This document shows, one piece after another, positions 47,716 to 61,230 of a stretch of DNA of 64,000 nt. The stretch lies in contig PUFA01000315.1 in the NCBI GenBank assembly GCA_003508835.1, positions 806,001 to 870,000 of the forward strand, read 5' to 3'. The DNA is from Eonycteris spelaea (Eukaryota > Chordata > Mammalia > Chiroptera > Pteropodidae). The position numbers and the translations under genes are program-made. Below the pieces are notes generated by a model, which worked only from the letters and a program-made list of their open reading frames with translations, did not search any database and was not told the origin of the DNA. Position 1 is the first letter of the stretch, and each line of letters opens with the position of its first letter.

Positions 47716-47745
47716 TATCTAGTGACTGATGTGGAGAAGAAAGTG

Positions 47746-49696
47746 AACTATTGTTCTGAGTTCACTACTTGAAAAGGCAGGAAACATAATTTTACATCTC
47801 ATTAAGATGACAATTCAGAGTATTTTAATTTGTAAACCCGTGAGTAATGATTTAGAAACAAGTCGTCTTGTCATTATAGCATAAACTTTTACAATTGATT
47901 ATGACATACTGGATTACAGTCATTGAAGGAGCACAAGTTTGTGAAAGATTAATATCTTTACTCTTTTACACATTGTCAATGCTATAAGTTTTTCCCTTTT
48001 AATTTCACTCTGTTTTTCACTAAAGACTGTTGTGTCATGTTGTTAATATGATTATAATATTTTGAAAAGATGAGAATTTCTATGTTTTTTGGGATAGTAT
48101 GAAATACATCAATATCCCTTTGAGATGTAGATCTGTCAGGCAATTTATTACATTGAAATAAATTCATATTACAAATACGAATAAAAAAATCCACTTTCCA
48201 GCATACTATTTGTTATTCACATTGTTGATGAAAAATAAATAATAAATATTTGCTCCATGAAAGATACTGTATTAGGTACTCAAAAGCAGATAGTAGAAAC
48301 TCAAAGATATTGTTCCAAATAAACCACTCATGAAAGCATCTTATACAGTAACCCAGAAACACAAGTGTAAGAGCAAAATAAAGAATGTTTTAGTTTTTAG
48401 GGGAGAGTTGAAAGCAGGTATTTTCACTCAGGAAAACATTATACTATATTTATGAGCTGTAAAATGAATTATATATAAAATGGAAGAATAAAAACCAAAA
48501 ATGGTTTTTTTTTCAATTTATTCCACAACAGATGGAAAACAACTTTGATTCTTTAATATTGAAGAATGATAAGTGCTGTAGATTTCTGAGTTGATTTATA
48601 ACAGATTTTTACAAAACTGTCCTGAATCAATTTTAAGTTTTAACATTCTTTCCTCCAATTAGAAATTTGAAGATTAAAACTGTGACAAAATTCAAAACAT
48701 ATATCTGACTTTCTCAGCTGTAAAAATAAAAGTAATATCACCAACATTAATACTATACATAATAATATAGTATTTTCTACTGTTTACTTTATGATGTGGA
48801 CATTTAAGGATAGTGTCAAAGGGTAAGATATTATGTTACTGTTTATGTGCTTCCTCAAATATTTAGAAATTTTACAGGTAATTTTGCAGCTTATTTCCAT
48901 TGACTATTTCCAATTGGAATCCAATTATTTCTACTTAACTTGGGATGTACTTAATATACATTACAAAGGATTTTCAAATACTATAAATTTTAAGTATTTC
49001 TTACATTTATAGCTCAGAAATTTTAGCGTTTTCCTTGCTTTAATTTTTATACTAATAAGTTCAATACATATCAAGTTTGAACTATTTGAATGCTTTGCTG
49101 ATGTTTTTGTGTATTTGGCATATTAACCTTTGAGTCATGATAAAATGTTGTTATTCACTAATTATTTTTAATTATACCTTTAAAAAATATTTCACCTAAG
49201 TAAGTGTTCTAAAATAACTTTACAGATAAGTTTATATTTTTAATTAACTGTAGAGGCTATCTCTCCTTTTATTTTAGGACATTTATTTATAGTTATAATA
49301 TACAGTAGAACTTTGTTTTTTGAAATAGCCAAATTTTAAATGTAATATTCATTTCATTGATTTTAAAAGTAAGGCTATTTAATACAAAGAATAATTTTAT
49401 GAAAATTATTGGATTTCTTTGAAATATTGATTGTTGTATAAGCTATATTCCTATTAGCTTTAGCAGAAATTAATGACTAATTCTATGCCATCAAAACCAA
49501 AAATTTTCAAGATTAAAAATAGAGAACCAAATATCAAATCTCTTTGCTTTGTATAGATTCATATTATTACAGATAATAACATTTTAATTTAATAATAACA
49601 TCTAAAAATCACAAACTGTGTTGTCTAAAAGTCATCATTATTATCATTGTTATGTCTTTGTTAGTTTGGGTCCTCTGAGCAGCAGAAATTAAGACA
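47746..49696. other. AT-rich stretch without assignable features
   Basis: Very AT-rich with many A and T runs. No gene or named repeat was recognised. It would contain an upstream intron if the candidate at 47473-47715 is an exon. Confidence 0.5.
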
Positions 49697-50130
49697 GAGT
49701 AGGGGAGGAAATACTTTCCCTCTATCCTGCTGGGTTCAGTAGGTAGTAGCTCTTTGAAGTGAGCTGACAATAAGCAGATTAACAAGAAAAAAGGTATATA
49801 AATGTATTAATTTTAATATTATACCACAGGAGTGTCACAGGAAAAAAGTAAATACTCAAAAAAGTGCTGAGATTTGAGAGTTTCTATGCTGTCTTAATAG
49901 GGTAAGGGGACTTAAAGGAAATCAAATGATTTTTTGGAAAGATATATGGGCCCTTAGAAGAACAGATGGGAGATATGATAGTTTGAGATAAAGTTTGACT
50001 GGGGATTTGTGTTGATTACTAGTCTTCTCTTTCGGGGTAAGATGAAACTCCTAGTTGATGAAACTCCCAGGGAGGGGATTTATAACAATAGAGTTCTATT
50101 TGGAGGATCTGTCTTTAGGCAGGAGATAGT
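49697..50130 (-). mobile_element. Probable ERV1-type LTR, minus strand
   Basis: The left end, AGTAGGGGAGGAAATACTTT, followed by CTGCTGGGTTCAGTAGG resembles the reverse complement of the 3' end of the LTR at 46141-46665 (TGTAGGGGAAGTAAAAG... and CTGGCTGGTTTGAGAAG). 'gaaaaaaggtatataaatgt' near 49788 corresponds to the reverse of its polyadenylation region. The body (for example 'agaacagatgggagatatga' near 49959 and 'actagtcttctctttcgggg' near 50018) is typical of ERV1 LTRs. The right boundary is uncertain and could extend past 50300. Confidence 0.5.
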
Positions 50131-50299
50131 GCAAAAACCTATCACAAAGTTATATATTTATTAGAAAAAAATAGTCAACCTCATAGGAGATAATCCAGTT
50201 TGGTATGATATTAAAAGGCATAAAAATACCTCAAAGGGGAATAATTGTCACAAACATCATACCAGCAGGTCCAAGAGTTAGACAGACTATAGAAAAGGC

Positions 50300-52839
50300 A
50301 AAATTCAGGAGTAAGAAGTATACAGGGGTTTAAGGGAAATATCAAGTAGCAGAACCCTCTTACATTGGCCTAGGATTCAAGGACATGGTTCTGTCCCCGG
50401 GAAGTTAACAATATGAATAAGGATAGGACAGGACCCTACTCTTAGAAGCTGGGAAATAAACAGTTTTCAGGGCAGAGGTTTAGAGTTTCAAGCATGGGGA
50501 GCAAAGATAGACTAAGTTCAATGATAAGAACTGGGGTGCAAGATAAACAAAGTCTATAACAAATCAGAAGTTCAATTATCCAAATAAACCACTTAATAAG
50601 AATAGTAGCAAGAAATAATAACATGTTTTCCATCTTATCGGACTAGAATTTTTTAATGTCATCCTACTTTATCAGTAGTCTTAGAAACTGGGCCAGAGAT
50701 ACACTATATTGGATTTAGCGTTTTTCTGGCCACTAAAGAAGCTGAAGTTTAGGAATGAGGCAAATCTAGGTCAAGCTATTGCAACCTTATCATTGTTCTC
50801 CATGCTTCCATCTTAGAGTCTATCACGTTGTTGCTAAAAACTTAGGTGGATTTAAGATAAAGATACATATACTTCTAGTCTGCTTATGACTTCATTGAAC
50901 TGTCTAAATTATTTCCAGTAATGTGAATGTTCTAGTATCGCTGGTTTTGGGTTTTTTTTGTTTTTTTGTTTTGTTTTTTTATTCAGCACTATTGCAGTGC
51001 TGGTTTGTTCTGCTGGGTGCTACAGAGAGCTGTTTAGGTCTTATATTTCAGCAGTATTTCGTAGGAGTCTTGTCTGGACTAATCTTGGAAATCTTTAATC
51101 ATAAGTTCTCAGTGTTTCTCCATTACTTATTTAATATCTAGAACGATGAAGTTGAATGGCTGTGTTATTAACTCAGAACATTCTAGACATATTCAGTTTA
51201 TGAAGAATAATTTGAAAACATTATTTTATTCATTTATGTTTGTGGGAGCTTGAACCAAGAAATTCAAGAATAATAACTTTAAAAAGTTACTAGTATAACA
51301 ACTTCTGGTTAGCACAGGCACTTTCTTATATATTCTCATTATACCCATTCTTCAAAAATTCTAATTTATTATTATACTAATGCAAAACACATTTTAGAAC
51401 TCAAACTATCTTACTACTTATAAATATAATATTTTAAAATTCCAGGTGTCTGTATTATGTTAATTATTTCTGTGGTATTGATTAAACTAGCCTCAAAGAA
51501 CTACATTAATCCTGAAAGTCCCCTTTCATATATTTATTAATTTGTTGATATAAATACAGTGAAAAATGTTAACACCAAACACTTGTTTTTTAGTAACTGT
51601 AATAACCATTTAAAATTTTATGTTTAAAATATGATTACTATAATTTCTGAATCATCTAATAACTACCTTTAGACTTTTAAAAGTGGTATCTGCTCAAGCA
51701 AAAAACTTTTTTTTTCAGAATTCTCATTCTGTATTTAGTATAAAGCATTTTCATCTCTAGAGTAACTTTCTAAGTTTAATATAACCTCCATTCTTACAAG
51801 TAAGTAGAAAATGATTTATGTTTTTTCATTTCTAGCTTTACATAAAGCACAGAATTACTCACAATAAAAATGCATTATTCGGGAAATCTTTCTCTACTGG
51901 AAAATTTCCAGGCCAATATCTCTCCCAAAGAGAAAAGGTTGCTGAATAATGGGGCCCAATGCCATTATCATATAATCTGTGTAAGTATTTGCTATCTGAA
52001 GATCATCCCATTGGGTACAATTGATTTAAAAGAATGTACTTGGATTGATTTCTAGGCTCTCAATATGGAAACCTCACTTTAATGAATATGGTAGATAGAC
52101 TATGGAGCTGAAACACAATTTATTAAAGATGATTACTAGAGCTTGAAACTTTTGGAAAGTGCATTTGTTATCTTTTGCTAAATCCCCAGGAAATAAGAGG
52201 TTCTGACAAGATCTTTTATTATATATGTGTAAAAACCTACTTAAGAACTTGCAAGCAAGAAAATGAGAAATTAAATAGCTTAGATGTGAATTATTTTCTT
52301 TCATAGAGTATTAAACATTAATAGGATAATATTTCTATTTAGAACCAAGAAAGAGTATCTAATTAATAAAGTAACATATTTATTCATGTGATTCATATAA
52401 ATGTATTAAAATAAGATCTTTCTTGATCTCTAAAGAAAATGCTCTATTAGCCATTATTTTCTACAAAAAAAAATTAAGCATTTTGATTTGCATAAGCTTG
52501 TGGTATTTTCTTAGGAAACGTTTTATAAAACATTTTACTATTGCCACTTTAAGGTCAAGATGTATATTCTGTTGAGACCCCATTCCATTACCTCCTCGGA
52601 GTGATGAAAAGGACAGGGAGAGTCAGTTGTATGTACCAGGTGCTTAGGTTGCTGGAACCAGCCAGTTTTCAGGGCACATGAGGGTTTCTGTCTCATTCTG
52701 GTCTTTCTTGACTCACAGGCATTAATGCCAAGGAGGAGAACAGGTGAGACAACAGAGATAAGTAACTATAGTATTTATTGCCATGCTGAATTGACCAGAG
52801 TCAGCAGCAATTAATCAGCAGTTTGCAGATTCCCTATAG
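50300..52839. other. Mostly AT-rich, no secure features
   Basis: 50300-50640 may continue the LTR. The remainder shows no gene or named repeat. A T/G-rich low-complexity patch lies at 50948-50980. Confidence 0.45.
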
Positions 52840-52840
52840 A

Positions 52841-53011
52841 GTAATGATCCTCAGACTTTAATGTGCATATGAATCCCCTTGAAATCTTGTTAAATTGTAG
52901 ACACTGCTTCAGTAAATCAGAGGTGGGAGGTGGGGCTGAAATTCTACAGTTGTAACCATCTTCTGAGTGCCCATCACTGTTGATGTAGAGTCCACACTTG
53001 GAGTAGACTGG
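52841..53011 (+). mobile_element. MER20 (non-autonomous hAT-Charlie DNA transposon)
   Basis: The start GTAATGATCCTCAGACTTTA matches MER20 (GTGGTTCTCAAACTTTAG), and 'atgtgcatatgaatcccctt' and 'cttgttaaattgtagacact' follow in order. Then come 'cagtaaatcagaggtgggag' near 52910, and the end 'ccacacttggagtagactgg', a decayed CCACACTTTGAGAACCACTGG. It is about 170 bp, so some internal sequence is deleted. It encodes no protein. Confidence 0.78.
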
Positions 53012-56000
53012 TCTGGTGCATTACACACACTCAGTTTCTTTTACCTGGGGCACAATCATTTCCCTTAACACGTCCCTGTATTTTCCCACAAGATGGGAGC
53101 TAACCAGACTCGTTTGAAGTATGCTATCATTATAACTCTAATACTGTAGCTAGGGGTCTTTTGCAAGGGCAAAACAGAGATATTTAATTTTCTTTAGAAA
53201 ATTATTTGTTCCTTGGCAAACTTCTACTATTTTGCAGTGTTGTATATTGGTTCTATTTCTTTAACTGTCTTTTATGTCTAAAGTTTGGCCAAACTGTAAA
53301 AACTTTGATGATTTTTATTTCTACCTAGCTAATTCTAATGACCTTCCCTTGAGCTATTCAATAGATTCTCCTTCTGATCAATACTTGAAACTCAACTTAA
53401 TCCATTAAGGATTTAGGAAAAGATTATGTTCATTTTTAATGCTAACCCTATATATTTATCTTAATAGAATTAAAAAAATGTGATAGAAGGGAATAAAACT
53501 CTTTCAAACACTTCTAGTCTAATATACAGACAATAAATAAATAGGTTGAATATAAAAATTAAGTCATTTTTTAACCCTCTGTACACCTGCAAATGGACTT
53601 CAAGTTTGTTTTGCTGTGTATACTTTCTCATGTAGAGATGACAACTTAACTTTGTATCACAAAGAAATTTTACATAGATTTTTGATGTGAAGCAATTGAT
53701 GAGGAAAGTGGGAGCTATCATTGTCCACATGATATACTTCAAAAGATGTTGAAAGTTTCCCCTGCCTCCGTATATTTGTCTTTTCTATTAGACATTCAAT
53801 AGGGACTAAAATTCCACTATTGTTTCTTTTTTTTTTTCTAATAAAGCATGTAAATCATTATAGTTATTATTTCAACATAATTGGAAACCTTGAGAGTTTA
53901 TAAAGTTCATTCTAACCACATCCTCCAGCCAGTGTCTTCTGCACCCGTTACGTCCTGTTTATGATTCTGTCTCATACAACCTCTAAATGTGGCAAGTCTT
54001 TAGGATTCCCTTCTTGACTTTCTGTTTTTCTTTTATGATTTTAGCTGTTATTAACACAGGCTCATTTTTCTTAGCTGGAATTTTTTTCAGTTATAAAGCA
54101 TGCACTTTAGACTCAAAGTTCTTACTTAGGCTTAGTTTTTCTGAGCTCCAAAATGTGTTTCTATATATAAAAAGCTAGATGAGAATTCAGGCTTGAGAGT
54201 AACTATGTTAAAGATTCTAATACTATGTAGATATAACATGTTTAGGTTAATATGCTTGTTATTTTATATTCTATTAGTTTGTTATAAATTTGTTAGTTTA
54301 ATGATAAGAAACATATTCATTACTAACAACCCCTCTTTCGAGTACATTGATAAACTTGTTTATTATTAATTTCTTCAGAATACTCTTCTACTAAGAATGA
54401 AAAATATAACTATGCAGAGATTGCAAAATATATATAATTTCAAAAGGATAGGTAATTATTTTACATTTATAGTCCTTGAGTGTCTGATTCCCTACAATTT
54501 CTTGTACATAAATTGGGTTATCCCTTTAAAGCAAAAATCTGTTGCATGATTTAAAAGCTACCAGTAAATTAAATTTTGAAAGTCAATAAGTACATATTTA
54601 TTTAATAAATATAAAATAAATATCTTGTGTTATGTTATTGTGACACAGCCTGTTTGTAAATCGTAATGTCCTTTGTTAAACATAAACATATTTTCTTAAC
54701 AGTCCTCAAAAGTTTCGTGAAAATATTTTTTATTATTAGAAAAAATTGATCTTATTTTGCACATTGTTAAATGATTATCTCATCTCCTTTAGCAACTTGT
54801 TTCATTTAGAATTACTAACACATTATTTTGGTTTTGTATAATATATACTTTTATTTTCACAACTTTATTTACTTTTTTAATAGATTTAAATTACAGAGCA
54901 GGGCTTTTAGTAACATTGAACTCATCCTATAAAACTTAACATAATTTTAAAAAAAATAAATAATTAAAGAAATTTAAAAGAAAAAATAAATCCCTCTATT
55001 GTTTTAATATTTCAAAAGTTTGGAGTTAATATGAAATAAAGAAATGTAATAATGTTAGGATAGAAATGAATTAAAACTTTCTGAAGCTTAGGCTTTAATG
55101 GACCAAAAAATCATAAAAAAATTGAGGACTAGTCATTTCATTGACCAAAAAGATAAAATATATTTAAAGAAATGAGAGAACAATTTTTTAAATGTCATAT
55201 ATTGATTGCAAAATTTTACTGATATAATAAAGAGGAAACAGTTGCCGAATTTTTAGAAGCTTTGTAGCTACATCAAATTGCCTTTATATATTACAAGGCA
55301 GGTACTTCCGATCTGAAATTCAGGACATTAATATTTAGTCTAGAAACCAGAAGATAGTTAAATTTCAGAAGTCAGGTCTATCAGATGTAGCAGCTAATAT
55401 ACATCGTCATCTACTATCTGGGAAGCTGTCCTGATACCTTTCCTAAGAAGTAAGCTGACATTCCTTAAGTAGATTCTTTTCAAAGAACAGCCATAATGTA
55501 GATAACTCTTGCTAATTTAATCACCATCTACAAACTCTTATGAACACAATGAGAGGAATGTCTTGAAGATGTCATTGTCATAAAAATGCAGATGTCTGTA
55601 GCTGAGACTGTTAAATCTTTATTTGTTATGAGTCTTCAGATTAGCGATATTAAAATAATAATAGATAATAGATTATTGAAAAATTATAAATTGCTACAAA
55701 TTGATGATACTTTCTATATATTAGGAGACCTTTTTTTATATGGAATATATAATAGTTAAAAATGCCATTTAGTATTTGCTGGACATCTTCCATCCTTACT
55801 TTTACAAGTCTGCCACATCGTTAGTTTTCCCTTTGTCAAGAGTCTTCACGTGGCTACCCAGACTGTGAAAACTATGTGAGTCCTTGACTACAGGTTTCAG
55901 GAATCATAATTAGGACTTTGAATGTAGGAGAATTATGTAAAGAAGCAAAAGGGGAGGAAGAGAGTTAATAATTTGGAATTTGTACCAATCAACTACTTGA

Positions 56001-58464
56001 AAAAAAAAGAGCTCAGTTCAGAAACAGAAAACCGTATTTTCTATTTTAATAGATACTAATCATTTGTCTATTTTTCATTGTGAACTATATGGCATATTTA
56101 GCATTCTTTTTATACTGGAAAATAGTGATTACACCCACCAACCAGTCTCTTTTCATTCTGTTTTTATTGAGTAATAATCTGTCAGAATTCTAAGTGATGT
56201 GGCATATAAAGTCTGACCCTGGATATAGCCAGTATCCTGATTGGGCCATGCCTCTACAATTTGTCTGGCATTGTGTTCTAAATTTACATTTGATTTGATC
56301 AAAAATATATGCCTTCACACAATATTCAGGTTGGAAGGGATTAAAGGAAAAATAACATGCTAAGTAATTCTAAATGTGGTTGTAAGGATCTGCCAAAATT
56401 GTAAAGGGTCTGAAATTTCACCAACTCTAGCTAACACATTAGACTGCCACAGTAATCATGGATGTTGGCAGAAAACAGGAGACTCCTAGGTTGGAGATGA
56501 AAAATTTTATTATTCACAGCCTAGCAAAGAGCATGAGCATCAGTATACTGTTTTCATTTCCCTTGCCTCCAGTTCTATCAGAGAATATGAATGGACCTAG
56601 ATGGACATGTGCATATACAATTGGATTACATGATAAGGACTTGAGCTTGGGAGCCCAAATATTTTATAATATACAATAAGCATTCCTGCATTTGCTCTGT
56701 AAGGACACACTATATCTTCCAATGCAGAAACTGCACACACAAGAAAATGGCAATTAGTGCCTCACTTATAAGACACATAGAAATGCAAGAGACTCATGGA
56801 AAGTATCTCCCAACAGAATGAAGAATATATTACCATTTGAAAAGAATTAAATCCATCTCATTTACACCACCTTAATCTTCCATAAACTTCAGTAACTCAA
56901 GGGAAAATGCATTTTGTAGTATGGATGTAAAAGTTTATCTAAGGTTTTGTAAGAATTTGGAAAAAATATGTAGTATATTTTATATAGGGATGTGAGGAAA
57001 ATATGCTTGTTATAATGTGATGAAACTGAAATGTTTTACCTGCTATCATGCTAAAAAATGCTTGCCAGGAATTCTAGAAGATAAACAATTTCAAAGACTT
57101 GAACACTTAAAATTGATTAGTAGTCAATTGCTAAAATTTATTTTTTGAATTATACTTAAGATAATATCACTAGAACTAAATTTATATATTAATATCTACT
57201 TAAACAAATATCTTATAGTCTTCATAATTTCTTATATCTTTAGTTATGTCAAAATTAAAAATAATATGCTCGATATTAAGGATTTTCATTTGTTATTAGA
57301 GAAAGTCATTTGATGAGTTGTCTGAATAATATAAAAAAATGAAAAGCCACTAAGAAAAGTTAAAAAGCTGGGTAGCTTAGAACTTAATTGAATAATTAAA
57401 ACAAAGTTTTAATTTTTAATTTTTAAAAGAAAACATGTTTGAGTGTTACATGGCTCTTAGTAATTTGACCATTTTACTCTCATTTTTCTTATTCTTTTTT
57501 TTTATTATTTAAAAATAAGCAATCATGGATAATCCTGATGAAAATCACAGGAAAATATTATCATGCATAATAGTAAATAAATATTTTGGGTTTCTCTACC
57601 TTTGAAATCAATATCTATGAAAACAATTAGAAATTAAAGATGTTAGTTGAAGTTGTTAAATAAGTTGGTGTGAAAATATAAGCTGTTAGGAAGTCTAAAA
57701 TTTTACAGAATATTTTTATACCTTTGAAAGAAAGCAATTGACATGAAAGCAAGGGCAAAATGGAATTAAACATATATTGGTATTATTAGGATGTGTCTAA
57801 AATATTCTTCATCAACAAAAGAAGAAATTACAAAGTTTAATTTACTTTGTTTCAACAAGTTCTGCCATGAAATAAAGATATTTCCATTATTTTGATGTCA
57901 TATTTCTTCCATCAGTTTGGATTGTTGTGTAAGAAGGTTTCATTACTGAGAATTAAAGATTGGATATTGAAAGAAAATATTGCCATATTTTGGCTCTTTG
58001 GCTACTTATCTGCTCATGCACACCTTTCATTCTATACATTGCTTTAATTCTCTCTTTAGGCAGACAAACCCAAAGTTCCAACAGAGTACAAAATCTAACG
58101 ATTTGGCTATTTTTAGTCTAGCAAACTGTAAACTCAAAGACACATTTCTTCCCCAACACAGCCAGCATATGAGATATGAAGTTATCATAAGTTCACAACT
58201 TGGTGAAAAAAAATCCCATTTGGGAAAGAACATTAATAAACGTGGATTTACTGGTGGGTAGCAATGATCACATTTCATTACCAAGAGTAGTAAAATTCAC
58301 CTATCTACTTTAAGAGTGGTGTAGATCTATTAATTAGTCCATTTGGCAAATCTTCATTTTGCTTTCTGAAGGAACTTCTTTTTCACTGCCCTCACCATTC
58401 TTGGTTTTGAACTTGAGGAAATTAAATATATATTTTTTCCATGTCCAAACTGAGACTAATCCTT
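53012..58464. other. Long AT-rich stretch without secure features
   Basis: No gene recognised in this 5.4-kb stretch. A segment near 56458-56650 (GGAGATGAAAAATTTTATTA followed by TTCACAGCC) has the look of an antisense LTR, but I cannot support it further. Frames at 53470-53742 (minus), 57980-58261 (plus) and 58027-58284 (minus) are overlapping or low-complexity openings. Confidence 0.45.
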
Positions 58465-58690
58465 ATTGAAGTTTACCTTATGATCCAAGAAAGCTACTGG
58501 AGCTACAGCTGTTCACACATTTCACATAGGAAGCAGGAAAGGCAGCAGGAAAGTTTACTTCCTAGTTGCATTCGTCTTGCTTAAGGAGGTATATAGGAAA
58601 AATACTTGTATCTCTTGGCCACTTGTATCTCTTGGCTATCCCTACCTGCCAAGTAGGCTAAAAAATGGTCTTCTAGCCAAGCACATTGTT
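58465..58690 (+). repeat. Possible copy of the unnamed old repeat, with a 17-bp tandem
   Basis: 'tgatccaagaaagctactgg' near 58481 and 'aggaaaggcagcaggaaagt' near 58536 resemble an old mammalian repeat also suspected at 61950. Within it ACTTGTATCTCTTGGC is repeated in tandem (58604-58620 and 58621-58637). Confidence 0.35.
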
Positions 58691-59458
58691 CATCTGCAGA
58701 AAATTTTAGTGCTGTGAATAAGAGTGGAGGGAGATGTGGGTATTGTAAAGGTAATTAGTAATCTACGCAACAAAATATAAAAGTAAATTTATCTTCTTTC
58801 TGCCCCAGTAGTCTTCTCGTTTATGGTCTTCTGGCGAGTCGTTGGTAGCACAATCCACAGTGAACAACAGAATTCTGACAGTCATTCTTGATACAGATTC
58901 TTAACTCTTGTCCCATATCCAAACACGCAGACATTCTCAAGACTCTTAACTCCCTTTCACCATGGGTCCTTTATAACAGCATAACTCATTAGTTCCAGCT
59001 ACATATTTTTCCCTTGCATTTTCAATCCATAATGTTCAAAATGTATTAAATATACTTGATTACTTTTTCATTAGTTCCTTGATCCACTGCAATCTGTTTG
59101 CTACTATTTCTCCCATGTAAACACTTCATAGAAACTCCTTAAAGTATTCTAGGAAAACGACTTACTAAATCATATAAGACTTTTTAGTGATTGTTTTATT
59201 CATTCTCATTGAAAGTTTATATTCTGTGGCCTACCTTCTCCATCTTGAACTTCTCTTATTCCTTAATTTCTTTGATATACTTTTTCCATCCATTCTTTCT
59301 CTCTATAATTTTATAGAAACTATTCTCCTGTCTAGTGTCAATCAGATCACCTGTATTTAGGCTACTATCCATTCTTCTTGTTTGTGAAGTCATAAATAAT
59401 CTTTCTCTTTTATACTTAGCCACGACATATAAAATGGGTAACACCCAATGATATTTAT
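58691..59458. other. No assignable features
   Basis: AT-rich DNA, no gene or repeat recognised. Confidence 0.45.
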
Positions 59459-60052
59459 GTTGTGTTAAGCAGAGGGCCTTCTTAGATGTGGATTCCCTAA
59501 TCCCTAGAGTTTGTGAATATGTTACATGACGTGACAGAATAGATTTTCAGATGTATGTGAACTTATGGATCTTAAAATAGGGAGATTGTAATAGATTATC
59601 TATTGGGTCCACTGTAATCACATGATTCCTTAAAAGCAGAGGCCCTCTAAAAAGATATGGCAGAAGAAAACATGGGAAATTTAGGAGCAAGAGAGAAACT
59701 TGACCTATTAGAACCAGAGGGACCAAATGGAAAGCATGAGAGGGAACGTGGCAGCCTCTAGGAGCAAAGACTGGTTCCCAGCTGGTAGGCATAAAGGAAA
59801 TGACCTTAATCCTACAACTGCAGGGAACAAAATTCAGCCAACACCCTGAATGTGCTAAGAAGCAGATATTTCCCCAGAGCTTCTGGCAGGGACCCTGCAG
59901 CCCTGCTAAAACCTTGGTTTCTGTCACTCAGACTTTTGACCTACAGATAGTGTGAGATAAAGACAAACAAACGAACAACAAACAACAACAAAAACATTAT
60001 TTTGAGCTACTTGGTTCGTGGTGATTTGTCATGAAAACAATAGAAAACAATA
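59459..60052 (+). mobile_element. MLT1-type LTR (ERVL-MaLR)
   Basis: A second good MaLR LTR, in plus orientation. 'tgtggattccctaatcccta' near 59488, 'attgggtccactgtaatcac' near 59602, 'cagcctctaggagcaaagac' near 59752 and 'ccctgctaaaaccttggttt' near 59901 follow the MLT1 plan. A CAAA/CAA-rich expansion (59962-59996) sits where the consensus has the AATAAA-containing region. The end is 'ttttgagctacttggttcgt' plus AACAATAGAAAACAATA. The minus-strand 126-codon open frame (59547-59927) is a by-product of the LTR. Confidence 0.8.
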
Positions 60053-60559
60053 CGTGTGCAAACTTTTTCCATCTTAAATGAAAGAATTCTGGAAATGTGG
60101 AGCCTGAACATGGCTCTCCTTCCCTCCCCAGGCGTATCTAGATTTTTGCCTCTCTTGAGTCAAGTGACTGATGACACTTGTAGTTCCCTTTGGGAGGGGC
60201 GGTGACTGCATGATCTATGGACATACTTTGAAAGAGTCATGTGGAGAGCAGGAAATTGCCTAGAATGTCGCCAAAAAGTCCAAAGGCCTTAGTGGAAGGA
60301 AGAGGTTCCTAGAAGGAGTGTTTGTAGGAGAATTACTGAGATTTGGGAGGAATGCCATGGCCCTTAGTGAGAGTGTTAAAATGCCAGGATAGAACTAAAG
60401 GTTCAAGTTAGGTCTTTCTAAAATACAGAGGGGGGACTGGGGACAGAGGGAAAGGGAAGCAGGTTGGGTCTTCTCTATACAGAAATTGGGAAAGAATGGA
60501 AAGACCCATTGGGTCATAGTTTATGGGAGTGTCCTGGGTGTGTGGTTTGAAGTTACTGT
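60053..60559. other. Unassigned, somewhat GC-richer
   Basis: G-rich, purine-rich sequence (for example near 60425-60460) without a recognisable gene or repeat. Confidence 0.4.
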
Positions 60560-60712
60560 TAGATGTCTGTCAGGATGAAGTCATCTGAAAGCCTGAATGG
60601 AGTTGAAGGACCTACTTCCAAGGTGGCTCTCTCACATGGCTGCCTTTTGTCACGAGGCCTCAGTTTCTTTCCATTTTTACCTTTACTCTGGGCTGCTTGA
60701 GGCCTTGTGCCA
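60560..60712 (+). repeat. Copy of an unnamed old mammalian repeat
   Basis: 'gaagtcatctgaaagcctga' near 60577, 'gacctacttccaaggtggct' near 60609, 'ctctcacatggctgcctttt' near 60629 and 'tctgggctgcttgaggcctt' near 60687 follow the order of a repeat I recognise (consensus CAGTCATCTGAAGGCTTGAC ... GCTTCCAAGATGGCTC). It stops where the L1 3' end starts. Confidence 0.55.
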
Positions 60713-60734
60713 AAAAGGCATCAAGGGAACTTAA

Positions 60735-61230
60735 ATGCATATTACTATGTGAAAGAAGCCAATCCAAAGGGGCTATGTACTATATGATCCCAGCTCTATG
60801 ACATTCTGGAAAAGGTTAAACTATACAGACAGTAAAAAGATCAGCGATTGCCCAGGGCTAGAGTGGAGGGAGGGAGGGAGGGAAATATAAATTAGTGGAA
60901 CACAGGGGAATATTAGGGCAGTGAAACTATTCTATATGATAATGTAGTGATGAATACATATTATTATACATTTGTGAAAACCCATAGATGGTACGACTCA
61001 AAGGGTGAACTCTACTGTAAATGATGGATTTTAGTTAAGAATATATAATATTGGCTCATCAATTGTAACAAATGTACTACACTAAAGTGAGATGTTAATA
61101 GTAAGTGAATCTCTGGAGGAGGGAGAGTAGTGGGAAGGGAGAGAGGATACATGGACTCGGTACTTTTTGCTGCAATGCTAAACTATTCTAAAAAAAAGAA
61201 CAGTCTATTAATTAAAAAATAATTGCATGC
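60735..61230 (+). mobile_element. L1 3' end, plus strand
   Basis: Sense L1 ORF2-end/3' UTR landmarks: 'gtgaaagaagccaatccaaa' near 60750, 'tactatatgatcccagctct' near 60778, 'gaaaaggttaaactatacag' near 60809, 'cagcgattgcccagggctag' near 60842 and 'aatgtactacactaaagtga' near 61070. A run of GGGA units interrupts at about 60865-60882. The 3' end is near an A-rich stretch at 61185-61220. The ORF2 part is too short to encode anything. Confidence 0.75.

Noticed and set aside
56458..56650. Possible antisense LTR
   Set aside because: Only one short landmark fits. The rest is not recognisable, so no feature was called.
59547..59927. 126-codon minus-strand open frame, the longest in the window
   Set aside because: It lies wholly within an MLT1 LTR on the opposite strand. 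Its composition follows from the repeat.
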